From DTKD01 sp050948905 (lineage in GTDB: Bacteria > Armatimonadota > UBA5829), in assembly GCA_050948905.1 (NCBI GenBank), contig JBMNES010000001.1, positions 1,302,001 to 1,366,000 on the forward strand: a stretch of 64,000 nucleotides of DNA. The letters are read 5' to 3'. The position numbers and the translations under genes are program-made. Of this stretch, positions 50,401-57,603 are shown one piece after another; within the stretch, counting starts at the first letter, position 1, and the number at the start of each line of letters is the position of its first letter. Under the pieces are notes generated by a model. It saw only the letters and a program-made list of their open reading frames with translations. It was not told the origin of the DNA and did not search any database.

Positions 50401-52766
50401 ATGTGGCGAATCCGGATGGCAGCGTCAATCTGCCGCCGGGAGCCTATAACACCATATTCGTCGCTCACGATGGCATACAGGACGCCGATACTCTGGCGGG
50501 GCCGACCGTGACGAGGCGCGATACTAACACTGCTCCGGTGATCCTGGACTACGAGGTAAGAAGGCTTATGCCTAATGGCCAGCTCGGGCCAGGCACCGGT
50601 AAGATATCCGACACGTTCGTCTATCGAGCGTGGTATATGGACGAAGACAACGACGAGCCTGTCTTTATCTCCAGCAGTGGGGCGCGGCAGACTGCGCTGA
50701 CCCTGGTTATCGACGAGGGGCTGCCTACTGAAAAGATACTGCCGATGACTACGGGTGTGGTTCTACCGGACTACACGGAGCCGGAGGGTGTCGAGTTCCA
50801 GGCCAGGGTTACCGGAAGGACCCTCGGCACGGGCAACCACACCTATTCGATCCGGGCGACTGACGGCGACCTGCCGGCAGAACTGGTGAGCGGGCTTGTG
50901 GCTGTCAAGAATGGCCCGATCCTGATGCTGCCTTACTTCAAGTTGGAGCTTATGGGCAGGGACGGCGAGGCCATCACCGATCGTTCAATCGTTGGTCAGG
51001 AAGTGCTGATCACGGGCAAAATGTACTTCCCGTACACTATTGCCACAGAGCAGCCTTCGGATATCAGCAACATAACCATTCAGGTAACCAAGCCTGATGC
51101 GACCGCGGTTTCTCTGAACGCGAGCCTGAACAATATACGTAAGGACAACGCGACCAATCCACAAAACTGGATTGGGGACATCGTGGTTACTTATGGTGGA
51201 TTTGTCGATCCGGCGCTGATTACTGGAAAGAGCCTCACGCTTACGGCGAGTGGGCAGTGGATACTGAACGCTTCGTGGCCGGGGGACTCACTGTATGATG
51301 GCGCGCAGACCGATGCGGAGTTTGACGGGCATAATGACCAGGTTAGGGTGGCCGTCAGCGGGCCGAGCAGGACTGTGGCGGTTGCTGATCCGCGCAAGCC
51401 GGAGACTTCCGAGCCGATAGCGGATATGATCACCCCGCCGATGTTGATCGGTGACAAAAATCCGGGCGCTGTGTTCGGCTGGGATCGAGCTTTGCCGATG
51501 CAGGTTGTGAGATGGGATCCGCGCTCCGGCCAGTATTACTACTACGGCCAGATGGGCGCTCTTCCTGAGTTGCAGCCAGGCGATGCGGTATGGATCAAGC
51601 CAAGGATCGGTAATTCCGGCACTCCTGGTTCGGGCTACCCTGCTGCGGAGCCGTTGGGCAACGTATACACGCTGAGTGCGACTGCACTGCTGACAGACCG
51701 TGTGGCGATGTCGGTATATGCTTCGCATGTGCTTGGTGTATATACTAACGCTCAGAAGACCGGGACAAACTACTACGTCCACAGCGCAGCGATTTCGCCG
51801 TTCCGTGCTGGGGATGGTCAGATATCGTTGACGAGCTTCCTGCCGGTTGGCACGACTCAGGTTTGGGTCAGCTATGTCGGTGCGCAGAGCAGCGTCGACG
51901 AGGGCTGGATTGCGCTGGATAACCCGTCGGTCGCAAAGGAGATGGTCGGCGGCGATCCGAGATACTATCATTCTCAGTATCGGCTGGTCAAAGTTGCAGC
52001 CCAGGCGTATCCGCTGAAAACTGGAGCTGGTGGATCACCGATATTGAATACTGAGACCAGGCTGCCGCTGCTCAAATCGAGCACAGTGCAGTTGACGACT
52101 GGATGGAACCAGGTAGGAAACATCTTCTTCAACTGGAAGACTGGTGCGCAGTTGGCTACCCCTGCTCCGGACGAGCCTCCGGCTCCTCCGAGTGGGGTGG
52201 GCAAGGCGGCCAGCGGGGCGATAGACCAGTGGAAGGTCATACCTGTCCAGCCGGCTCTGATCGGAAAGGTGCTGGGGGTCTATCTGACCTCGTCACTGAC
52301 CGGCACCAACTACTATCAGCCGGGGCTGGCGACTCAGCCGTATCGTCGAGGAGACAGCAGTATTCGACTCACCGAGCCGATACCTGCGTCGACAAGCAGC
52401 GTCTATGTTAAATATGAGCTGTATCCGAGAGAGGATGTCGGTATTCCGTGGAAGGATATACGCGTGACATATCTCGGCCAGACCAAGACGATTGCAGATG
52501 CGGCGGCTGCGGGATGGATTCTCGGATATGCCTGGAGATACGATCCGCTCCAGAAGCAGTATGTTAAAGTTGCTGATGCGGCGGGTTCGGAAAGAGTGCT
52601 CAAAGCCTGGTCCGGCTACTGGGTGAGGGCGTATGTGAATTGCCAACTGGAGATCGACCCGAACACATCGTTCAATGGGGTGTTCACTGGAACGGCAAGG
52701 AGCATGGCTGTCGGAGCAATGAACTCTGGGGAGGCCGTGGAAATGCCTCCTCCTGCGCCGGAGTAA
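41478..52766 (+). CDS. Giant repetitive surface lipoprotein (3762 aa) with Ig-like domains and GVY repeats
   Basis: A lipoprotein-type signal (LLAAGCSG, Cys at about 23) suggests membrane anchoring. Most of the protein is built from about nine Ig-like domains with an 'APxLxxGxVxP...FxVxYxDxDxDxP...YHFxAxDG' pattern (starting near residues 700, 1157, 1294, 2150, 2273, 2775, 2899 and 3017). About 13 copies of a 45-50-aa repeat, GVYxxxxLTGTNYY...GDxxIxLxxxLPxGTxxVYVxY, are scattered among and within them (residues about 340 to 3600). The tail has GWNQVGNIFFNW and SGYWVRAYVN. Such proteins usually serve adhesion or form surface fibres. ATG 41478 has AAGGAAG 7 nt upstream. No family name is known to me for the GVY repeat. 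Confidence 0.85.
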   Translation: MKSSKGRLFLILFIALWLLAAGCSGAFAALKLSSSPTAATANSVWNIAATWQQEDGIWPTLERSSRTEGLINMGLIGDRWGATIGTPRALIPAAWAESLTWWRAMAPPDGFIGFAEPTEILPDEAYQPIGFVSVQPDPEPVEMSSQETDDPAFYHGVDYLSLEAISDTAQEVPVPDAQGNVPPCIVPQRDEDDGVDEDSSRPATPAVIVTSKVPVMLVGVWSSASRSAASRLKARIRNAAEIFPKDDDNDGWPAYNVIEIMEKDGKLPVNVNRVFVSYYAPGTNYVITESSPLPMPYTVYRVTLSDTHTPYLLINPEILKLDPNRNGDLNDKNLEPKDCPVLGIYGSARDVLTGTNYFDLSDPLDDPAHPTAPPRPRYEPPTRDNPYGRLFFTKLPDLEELEAGREFFVVVSSNAVDGVYANSAGSGENYYLRSNGQPIGYCSKSGVIRLATPLSENSLQIDDDAKRVISGPQVYVKYRKLSKTSFTVAQSPKVEVVTNVTIAPSDPAWAFSSKDANCGYDGGKFVIDTKELPYPTFAAGITYWGRYSEGQVVWLGGSIPMRYHENSPVSGAIFRVAVSAGLNMSNPKQQPFNEMALNRPAVNNRLIYDPRSHPMYYDSHLVAGPGGAPATCWLTAVGRCVKDRAIVTYEVKISDNITVTVHDSQRGGTIDHGGVSGNRDRLSIISDAARPSYTDVDPLSIEPLNDEVNSSRPDDGSSSTQFVFRVRYHNQDGLQPLPWLHEADDWWNSWGTDSNSGVVLYLDQNGTGDYRPHFMQRENPTEPSAAGSGGDVYVYRVIPHNKLGTRGSGSNLWPIQRGIVTYAGAAIQDNTLYQSLACGTYHYFFACSDDSLKFENGRFPFEYQNARKMNPDDPLSKTGLQEWGHTGGYYSSTGLDPSSQRVVTNYPDVDRAKYRRYSSSGTTPYDSTIYVDRPVRAPGKFEAGRDYPYQYACDEHPRVSCELLMPSSDAMDVRYDDAKYGWGRFFGTLSPYRFAVNPLLPGSRGASSDAQRAETSGSFSKDTNVFRILYKQIDNKPPISIQLWVNNASEKSGDTPQHTYKAYSMLPTPGQTVKDYRKGVWYEYTLQSGTANLPLGPHTYYFTAYDGEHKVRWPVRPDKYSYNNVEYVDWWHPTESLASDYAAEDYYDNDFVPGPYVNSAPKITNLSVTPSTGKEGTNFVFRATYSDADGQRVYSAKLVIEVNAAGDKRTFDMYVDPKYRLNPTADNSELYKTGVDYLLDTASLGNLALETGTRRFYVEFTDDWGRSDDPNDRRKGETTRAPEGWKTGPVISGNVAPTLSKGSVTSADGTANAATLWTFKVNYRDKDNDPPSMVKLFIGRLQVGDKTVPESTSKVKNVIWDDGNTMIPSDPSDTVYADGAEYFFQTRLGGPDGAVLERANVTMNDTLNVTPVGVPSKDIAAVYGVFMEGDPNNTNFYAGTGKPFATGDLTIRLGTALPNPPTGQVYMTYMPTSSAIQYYYAFAAHDGSQYATYASSSNDDLRSDAAGCFVLQDADRIDETHYVIRPLIARQLVLSAATNTIDPDPNRVGDIITILGLYTNENLTGTNYVSSPIDYKGKTGTVTVGSTVPAGKVWLKVEADTPIIGPLPIEYPEHVGMLRDAEVFQNFASNPLPLLLTDQKNGFVSDVENPDGGFDHAVLLMDGVALYEGRPTGLYVTPDYPADIASVEGVYWLDNPDQDHKYDNYYDPSLLDPPAVREGGVIVGPGDSPDKVVVADPDEVYAILGVYDNPELQGTNYYQGAGFSENANKDVYQWQPAYVLDPSFVWPINPVDIVSIKGVYRSMTATPATNMLQPDADGFPTTYNLLPYSGVDGEPVKLDEPMTDDPLPSRLYIAYYPPGTPNELGQITLTRKLPEDVTTVYVKIWAKGFNPGDNHIKLTAKLPDIFTAATVITRGQVKPSEAGKLDEIGQVTGVYVEGDPLNYYTGTLNPFKMGDASIYLGSQLPETISAPVTIAYQPKDRNVTIKYSDIRYTHLFTGTAQQPLLTDFDEPAINPLMVTGGDLFFVPDGRYVDSINILGNSLDPVSGLPRAIDGGVVGVWMSPDLSGTNYFNPRRVNVYDDDPKELRLSTKLPAGTGQLFARAYQKGMYFIDRWNRTLRFDENSPVQPLDKIQVSYFFGQRMPKKLLPNTLPKLTEGKVTPLVGARSTQYIYSVKYTDIDGPNGQMPEYVRVVIDGVAYDMTPVSTGTPLYNVGAVYTYKPSGSLAGGSHSYHFVASDGAAYAWFDKNGSHQAERGLPTLSILDLEGPWVNDPPQLSNGAAAPNPATGGISTKDSVDYTVTLRDADNDQPYFYDPQRDPLSGIPISGAPRLWVDAAVDDDQAAPVTGSIVALEADPLETSRKRVIVVKITDAEGNLVDPNWTTDQFAGKLMQITNGDTWSDIASSPYLRVYLIQSNTYNKLTIATENLETDQLIVPKDPVTGESRLAQFRINGLLMSKVNPTDQNYALGIDYKITVPKLVVGTHKYHFTARTRETKPQWLLAMDEYLNKNPYSEMVRFPAVGDLAGPTVVSTTPSGNQKPVLSRIGASTVYRGPRQQYSTVLSPNRVQPSNYTALLSVTGVHVNANADAHLAAEQQVDYYDSTSTPNPPATGDPVKLARNLPAISVDDEIIQHGTVSDLLTVIPDVSSAIGTVSAVYVGKDPRLTGTAYPPASPSLNGDGSITMSASLPIGTTDVYIKYKPATATMATTADGTDNVPIPNVNEVAYVVGVYTAADVDFSSNLVDVSGWAPGATSVPLWGAPIASGTGLVVKYVPWPPVYVDYFSPEPGTARTPIHGIFVAGEPLTFKVNYKDADGDPPTYHDGVQGYVQVVFSDTGRTSQLVPMGTGSSYISGMPFGVTLTDVPEGTHPYHFEASDGYEVTKYYGSGTAANPERIQVNYKPTLTNGSVDHTSGAASFTFTVKYTDRDNVAPAAGGYVKVILKHRTDPSVMITVPMTTLDLTPNYSMGVLYTGTVDVANPDGSVNLPPGAYNTIFVAHDGIQDADTLAGPTVTRRDTNTAPVILDYEVRRLMPNGQLGPGTGKISDTFVYRAWYMDEDNDEPVFISSSGARQTALTLVIDEGLPTEKILPMTTGVVLPDYTEPEGVEFQARVTGRTLGTGNHTYSIRATDGDLPAELVSGLVAVKNGPILMLPYFKLELMGRDGEAITDRSIVGQEVLITGKMYFPYTIATEQPSDISNITIQVTKPDATAVSLNASLNNIRKDNATNPQNWIGDIVVTYGGFVDPALITGKSLTLTASGQWILNASWPGDSLYDGAQTDAEFDGHNDQVRVAVSGPSRTVAVADPRKPETSEPIADMITPPMLIGDKNPGAVFGWDRALPMQVVRWDPRSGQYYYYGQMGALPELQPGDAVWIKPRIGNSGTPGSGYPAAEPLGNVYTLSATALLTDRVAMSVYASHVLGVYTNAQKTGTNYYVHSAAISPFRAGDGQISLTSFLPVGTTQVWVSYVGAQSSVDEGWIALDNPSVAKEMVGGDPRYYHSQYRLVKVAAQAYPLKTGAGGSPILNTETRLPLLKSSTVQLTTGWNQVGNIFFNWKTGAQLATPAPDEPPAPPSGVGKAASGAIDQWKVIPVQPALIGKVLGVYLTSSLTGTNYYQPGLATQPYRRGDSSIRLTEPIPASTSSVYVKYELYPREDVGIPWKDIRVTYLGQTKTIADAAAAGWILGYAWRYDPLQKQYVKVADAAGSERVLKAWSGYWVRAYVNCQLEIDPNTSFNGVFTGTARSMAVGAMNSGEAVEMPPPAPE

Positions 52767-52779
52767 CGTCAAATATGCG

Positions 52780-52800
52780 CGGCCCGGTAATGCCGGGCCG
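52780..52800 (+). terminator. Stem-loop after the giant lipoprotein gene
   Basis: CGGCCCGG (52780-52787) and CCGGGCCG (52793-52800) pair perfectly around a 5-nt loop 14 nt past the stop. No T-run follows, so it may attenuate or protect the transcript rather than terminate it fully. Confidence 0.5.
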
Positions 52801-52836
52801 TGCCTCTCAATTAGTGTTATGGAGGACATCATCGGC

Positions 52837-53520
52837 ATGATTAAGGTGGGGAAGAGACGTATATTAGCGTGCATTACGTTTTGCGTTATGTTCGCTCTCA
52901 TAGCGGGGGCTGGCTCGGAGGCGGCGTTATTCGGGCTGATAAAGTCCAAGAAGCAGACAACTGCAGCCACGGTCAAATATTCCCTGGTCATCTTCCCGTT
53001 TGATAAGGATACGGACTCCGCGGCTGGAGTGCCTGATGACTACGGCGAGACGATTGCCGGATACTTGCGCAATTCTATGTCAGCCAGCAAGGGCTATTCT
53101 GTGCTGCTCTATGACGCGAGGCTTATGCCTATTAAACGGGCGATGTTCGACAAATCAATACGTGAACAGGATACCAAAGCCCCGTTCTCTACCGACAAAC
53201 CCAAGGTAGAGAAGCTGGCACAAGCCCTCTCCACCGACTACTACATAGTCGGCTCTGTGGAAGGCTATGACTACAATAGAGAGAAAAAGACTGTGGAGAT
53301 CACCCTCAAAGCCGATCTTGTGTTGGCTGAAGGTGGCAAGGTGACTCAGGAGTTTTTGGTGGCAGCTACGGCGGGAGATGGCAAGGAGACCGACGACGAA
53401 GATTCTCTGCGTAGTCTGGCGGCTGGAAAAGCGGTACAGGCCTTGACGGAGAAGATATTGGCCACCTCGCCGGCTGACGTAAAGGCAAAAACAGCCGAAA
53501 AGTCCGCCAAACAGAAGTAA
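52837..53520 (+). CDS. Exported CsgG/TolB-N-like small protein
   Basis: The 227-aa product has a signal peptide (ILACITFCVMFALIAGAGSE) and one domain with the start YSLVIFPFDKDTDSA, a central LAQALSTDYYIVGSVEGYDY and KTVEITLKADLVLAE. This order matches CsgG-like/DUF-type envelope domains, as in the first gene of this locus (34972). ATG 52837 is preferred, 11 nt after GGAGG, over ATG 52819, which would overlap that site. It ends the surface-protein locus and may serve its assembly. Confidence 0.65.
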   Translation: MIKVGKRRILACITFCVMFALIAGAGSEAALFGLIKSKKQTTAATVKYSLVIFPFDKDTDSAAGVPDDYGETIAGYLRNSMSASKGYSVLLYDARLMPIKRAMFDKSIREQDTKAPFSTDKPKVEKLAQALSTDYYIVGSVEGYDYNREKKTVEITLKADLVLAEGGKVTQEFLVAATAGDGKETDDEDSLRSLAAGKAVQALTEKILATSPADVKAKTAEKSAKQK

Positions 53521-53565
53521 CTCTGTAGATTTTAGCAAATGACGGTCTATGAACCGTGAATCCTG

Positions 53566-53595
53566 GTAGGTGGCAATTTCCAAATTGCCACCTAC
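53566..53595. terminator. Perfect palindrome between convergent genes
   Basis: GTAGGTGGCAATTT (53566-53579) and AAATTGCCACCTAC (53582-53595) pair over 14 bp with a 2-nt loop. It lies between the convergent CsgG-like and AI-2E genes and could end transcription from both sides. It belongs to the AGGTGGCAAT palindrome family but has TTTCCAAA in place of the usual CTCCGA loop. Confidence 0.7.
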
Positions 53596-53600
53596 AACTA

Positions 53601-54710
53601 TCATTCCTCCTCAGGCGGAGGGCGACCTCGGCCGGATATTATCATCTCTACTTTCTCCATAATGTGTACTGAGCCGCCTTGTCGCGGCTTTAGATACAGC
53701 TCATCTATCAAAATCTTCAGGGTAATCGCTGCTGGCACCGACAGAAATATCCCTGCTATTCCAAATAAAGCGCCAAGCACCGTCACGGCGAACATCACGC
53801 TGACAGGATGCAAACTTACCCCGTGTCCTATAACAAGGGGCACGATGAGATGATTTTCGAGCTGCTGCACGATTATGATCGCGAGCACCACCCAAAAAAA
53901 CAAATGCGGATCAATAGCCAGGGCGACCAACGCTGGCGGCACCCCGGCCAACGCCGGGCCTATTATCGGCACGATCTCCAGCAGCGCGGCAATAACGGCG
54001 AAAGGCAGTGCATAAGGCAGGTGAAGAATTAGCCCTAGAGCTACCCACGTCAAAAACCCGACTGCGAACATCCCGGCCGCTACGGAGTATGCCCACCGGC
54101 GAAGCTGAGTCGACAATCTGAAGAGTATTTCCGCTGCGATGTTGGCTCTCGGGCCCATAAGCTGCAGAAAATGCAAAAGAATCGTGCGGGGCTGGGCAAG
54201 CGCATAAATGGTGCTTATAAACAAAATTCCAATGCTCACCAGAACCTCGATCGCGCTCATGGTGAGCAGACTTAGTCCTGACAGAGACATCCCCGCCCAC
54301 GCACCGATAGAGCTTGTGGCGCGTTCGGTGGTTTTGTGTTTGAAGCCTAAAAAGCCCAGATGATCGGCCAGCCAGCGATCAATATCGTTAAGATAACCCG
54401 GCAAACTACGAAACAGCTCGATAAACTGGCGTCTGAGAATCGGATAGATATACCAGGCCGCCAAAGCCAGCAGACCGAGAACGACAAGAGCCAGCGCCAC
54501 AGTTCCGAAATACCGCGGCACTTTTCGCTCTTCAAGCCAGGTTATTACGGGGCTGACGATAAGCGTAATCAGCGCCACAATGCTAAACAGTATCACAAAC
54601 CCGACAACAGCCGCGAAGAACTTGATCACCACATACACCCCTGCGGCGAACAGTGTTCCGAATACTATCAGGTGTTTTATCTCGACGACTGTGTAAGACT
54701 GCTTTTGCAA
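53601..54710 (-). CDS. AI-2E (PerM/YdiK) family membrane transporter
   Basis: The 369-aa protein has about eight transmembrane helices. It shows the family order: two N-terminal helices (VIKFFAAVVGFVILFSIVAL), the ITLIVSPVITWLEERKVPR junction, a large loop (FRSLPGYLNDIDRWLADHLG), and the conserved end PIIGPALAGVPPALVALAI with IIVQQLENHLIVPLVIG. Members export autoinducer-2 or act as ion antiporters; the substrate here is unknown. It starts with TTG. It is convergent with the surface locus and divergent from the radical SAM gene. Confidence 0.9.
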   Translation of the reverse strand: MQKQSYTVVEIKHLIVFGTLFAAGVYVVIKFFAAVVGFVILFSIVALITLIVSPVITWLEERKVPRYFGTVALALVVLGLLALAAWYIYPILRRQFIELFRSLPGYLNDIDRWLADHLGFLGFKHKTTERATSSIGAWAGMSLSGLSLLTMSAIEVLVSIGILFISTIYALAQPRTILLHFLQLMGPRANIAAEILFRLSTQLRRWAYSVAAGMFAVGFLTWVALGLILHLPYALPFAVIAALLEIVPIIGPALAGVPPALVALAIDPHLFFWVVLAIIIVQQLENHLIVPLVIGHGVSLHPVSVMFAVTVLGALFGIAGIFLSVPAAITLKILIDELYLKPRQGGSVHIMEKVEMIISGRGRPPPEEE

Positions 54711-54883
54711 TATCGTGCCCTGTTCTCTTTATATCTTTATAACCCAGCCTAACTTATACCCCACAAGTCAGGCGGCCGGACAATGATCCGGCAAACGGCC
54801 TGCGTTTTGGAAAAGAATGATTGGGTAATACAAGTCAAACGACTTGGCACTTCACGATTATTACGTTGATTGTTGGATCGCTT

Positions 54884-56329
54884 ATGAACATCAGAAAAGC
54901 ACTTGTTGGCAAACACTCAAGCGCCTTGTTGTGCTCTATGCTGCATAATCGCAGGATCAGACGTTTTTTGTGGAAAAGGATCGAACTGCGCCTGTTGCAG
55001 GAGAGCATGTCCTGTCGGCCTGGGCAGTGCCCTACGCAGGCTAAATTGGATCGCATGGATATCATAGTCGGGCTATTCGAGGGCTTGGACAGGATTATCG
55101 AGAGGGGCATTGTCTCCAAATCGGTTATGCAACACCTGCTGGATGCGTTGCTCGGCAACGTTATACTCAACGAGGATGCTAAAAGAATCGAGAAAGAAGC
55201 CGGGGCAGCGCCTCCGTCGTTTGTGGTCGTCAGCCCTACCGGTCGATGTAACCTCAGATGTGCCTCATGTTACGCTGCGGATGCGGCCCTGAAAGGCGGG
55301 GAGTTATCCTTTGAGGTCTTTGATCGAATACTGCGAGAAAAACGGGAGTTGTGGGGTTCGCATTGGACCGTAATATCCGGAGGCGAACCGTTTTTATGGA
55401 AAGACGGCGCATGGGATTTGATGAAATTAGCGCGGCGGCATCCAAACGATGTTCTTATGGTCTATACCAACGCCACTTTGATTGATGACGAAGTTGCGCG
55501 AAGGATCGCCGAGGCGGGCAACATCACGCCCGCGATATCCGTGGAGGGCTTCGAGGCCGAGACCGACGCAAGACGAGGTGCGGGGACTCATCGCAAGATA
55601 TTGAGGGCGTTTGAGGCTCTGCGCAAACACGGGGTGCCTTTTGCCATTTCCGCCACCGCCACTCGTAGTAACTGGCGCGTGATAACAAGTGATGAGTTTG
55701 TCGACTACTATTTTGACGAACAGGGTGTGCTGTTCGGCTGGATTTTTCAGTATATGCCGATGGGGCGTGACCAAAATCTCGATTTGGTGGTATCCCCGGA
55801 GGCCAGGGTGGAGATGGCCCGGCGTATGTGGGGCCTGGTCAGAAATCGCAAGATTTTCCTGATTGATTTCTGGAACAGCGCCACTTGCAGCCAGGGTTGC
55901 ATTGCTGCGGGCAGGCACGGCGGATACTTTCATATTAATTGGGACGGCGACATTATGCCGTGCGTCTTCGCACCCTATGCGTCCGGCAATATCAACGAGA
56001 TTTACGCCAATGGCGGGGATTTACGCACTGCCATAAAATCCCCATTCTTCGAGAATATTCGCAAATGGCAGCGGGAATACGGATTTAACCGCAGGGCCGT
56101 TGATACCGGAAACTGGCTGGCTCCGTGTCCGATTCGCGACCACTTCGATGTATTCGCCGAGGTAGCAACCTCCTGCGGCGCTCGACCTATTAATTCAGAA
56201 GCGGGGGAAGCGATAGCCGATCCCGAACATTATGCGGGGATGGTCAGCTATGGCAGACGTATGGCCGAGCTTACTGACGATCTGTGGGAGTCGTTGTATG
56301 TAGACCCCGAACGCAGCGGAAAGACCTGA
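54884..56329 (+). CDS. Radical SAM protein with SPASM-like C-terminus
   Basis: The 481-aa product has the radical SAM cluster motif CNLRCASCYA (CxxxCxxC, about 127-136) and ISGGEPFLW (about 172-180), which binds SAM. The C-terminal third has GYFHINWDGDIMPC and CSQGC, a pattern of SPASM/twitch auxiliary clusters. The first 120 residues form an unrecognised helical domain. ATG 54884 is chosen; the longer TTG start region lacks a good ribosome-binding site. It ends 1 nt before a major facilitator gene, so both form an operon; a modified small molecule or peptide being exported or imported is possible. Confidence 0.85.
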   Translation: MNIRKALVGKHSSALLCSMLHNRRIRRFLWKRIELRLLQESMSCRPGQCPTQAKLDRMDIIVGLFEGLDRIIERGIVSKSVMQHLLDALLGNVILNEDAKRIEKEAGAAPPSFVVVSPTGRCNLRCASCYAADAALKGGELSFEVFDRILREKRELWGSHWTVISGGEPFLWKDGAWDLMKLARRHPNDVLMVYTNATLIDDEVARRIAEAGNITPAISVEGFEAETDARRGAGTHRKILRAFEALRKHGVPFAISATATRSNWRVITSDEFVDYYFDEQGVLFGWIFQYMPMGRDQNLDLVVSPEARVEMARRMWGLVRNRKIFLIDFWNSATCSQGCIAAGRHGGYFHINWDGDIMPCVFAPYASGNINEIYANGGDLRTAIKSPFFENIRKWQREYGFNRRAVDTGNWLAPCPIRDHFDVFAEVATSCGARPINSEAGEAIADPEHYAGMVSYGRRMAELTDDLWESLYVDPERSGKT

Positions 56330-56330
56330 C

Positions 56331-57593
56331 ATGGCCGGCCAGCCGGCGATACTCGGCGTCATCGAAGGGTATTATCGCCAGTATCGAGAGTTAATTGGCG
56401 TCGCGTTGGTCGCGGTGACGGCTCATTTCGGCTATAGCGTCCTCAATCAGTCGGCTATTCCTCCTTATGCTGAGCTGCGCGGCTGGACACAGCAGATAGG
56501 TGCTATCTATGCCGCCTGGCTCATCGCGGAGACCGCCGCCAAGACACCTATGGGGGCTTTGGCCGATGCGCTCGGTATGCGTAAAGTGTATTTTGTCGCA
56601 TCCGGGGTAGGGGCTATATCCGCTTTTTTGTGGACAATCACCAACATTTTAGGAGTAATCTTCGCTATCCGCATCGCCGACGGCTTTGCTTCCGCCGGGG
56701 CTTGGACTGTGACGGTGCTGGCAATGGGTGGCACGGTCGGCAGTGGTGCACGAACGGGGGCTATGGGGCTGTTCACCGTCACCTACTTTGCTGCGCTCGC
56801 TTTGGCCCCGTTGATCGGCGGATACGCTAATGATATGACTCACTCCAAACTGACCTCGTTTTATTTGGCTAGTGGATTCTTAGCAGTGGCTGCGGTTATG
56901 TCGCTGTTTTTGGTGCCGGTGCATCCGAGAATGGAGGGCATGCGGCGGCCGGCTACTCTTTCACGGCCAAGATCGCTGTTCGGTGAGATATGGTTAGGGA
57001 TAAAGACATTCCCTGATTTCATCGCCATAGCTTTTGCGGCGTTTTTCGCAATAGGTGCATTAATCCCAGTGATAAAGCTCTTCGCGATGCAGGTGTTGGG
57101 TCTTTCGGAGACGGGTTATGGGTTGCTTGTGCTTCCGGTGGCCGGGTTGCTGGTAGTGGCGGCATTATTGGCAGGGAAAATCTCCGTGGCCATTGGCAAG
57201 CCGCACACTGTGCAATTGGGCATAGCGATAGGTGCGGCTGCGATGTGGCTGGTTCCGTTTATTCACCAGGCTTGGCAGTTAGCGGTGTTGGCTGCGATAA
57301 TCGGCGTGGGGTTTGCGATCGGCATGCCGGCCTGGCTGGCACTGGTGTCTGATCTGTCCGGGCCGGAGGTGCGCGGCTCGGTTATCGGGGCGGTCGGCAC
57401 GGCGCAGGGGGTCGGGGTTCTGCTGGGGGTGCTTCTGGGAGGCTACCTTTACAGCGTGCCTCCCATTGATGTGATGGGCTATATTATCCCAACCCACTAC
57501 GCACAGTTCTGGTCTAGCGCTATCGGCCTCACGATCTGCTTCATATTGACTATGATTTTCATACGCCATACGCCGACTCAGCAGCGAATCTGA
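56331..57593 (+). CDS. Major facilitator superfamily transporter
   Basis: The 420-aa protein has 12 predicted helices. The loop 2-3 signature is present as MGALADALGMRKV (about 64-76), and helix 4-5 shows IRIADGFASAGAWT. It resembles drug or sugar MFS carriers, but no substrate can be named. ATG 56331 follows the radical SAM stop by 1 nt, so translation is likely coupled. Confidence 0.88.
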   Translation: MAGQPAILGVIEGYYRQYRELIGVALVAVTAHFGYSVLNQSAIPPYAELRGWTQQIGAIYAAWLIAETAAKTPMGALADALGMRKVYFVASGVGAISAFLWTITNILGVIFAIRIADGFASAGAWTVTVLAMGGTVGSGARTGAMGLFTVTYFAALALAPLIGGYANDMTHSKLTSFYLASGFLAVAAVMSLFLVPVHPRMEGMRRPATLSRPRSLFGEIWLGIKTFPDFIAIAFAAFFAIGALIPVIKLFAMQVLGLSETGYGLLVLPVAGLLVVAALLAGKISVAIGKPHTVQLGIAIGAAAMWLVPFIHQAWQLAVLAAIIGVGFAIGMPAWLALVSDLSGPEVRGSVIGAVGTAQGVGVLLGVLLGGYLYSVPPIDVMGYIIPTHYAQFWSSAIGLTICFILTMIFIRHTPTQQRI

Positions 57594-57603
57594 AGACGCC
57601 GAC

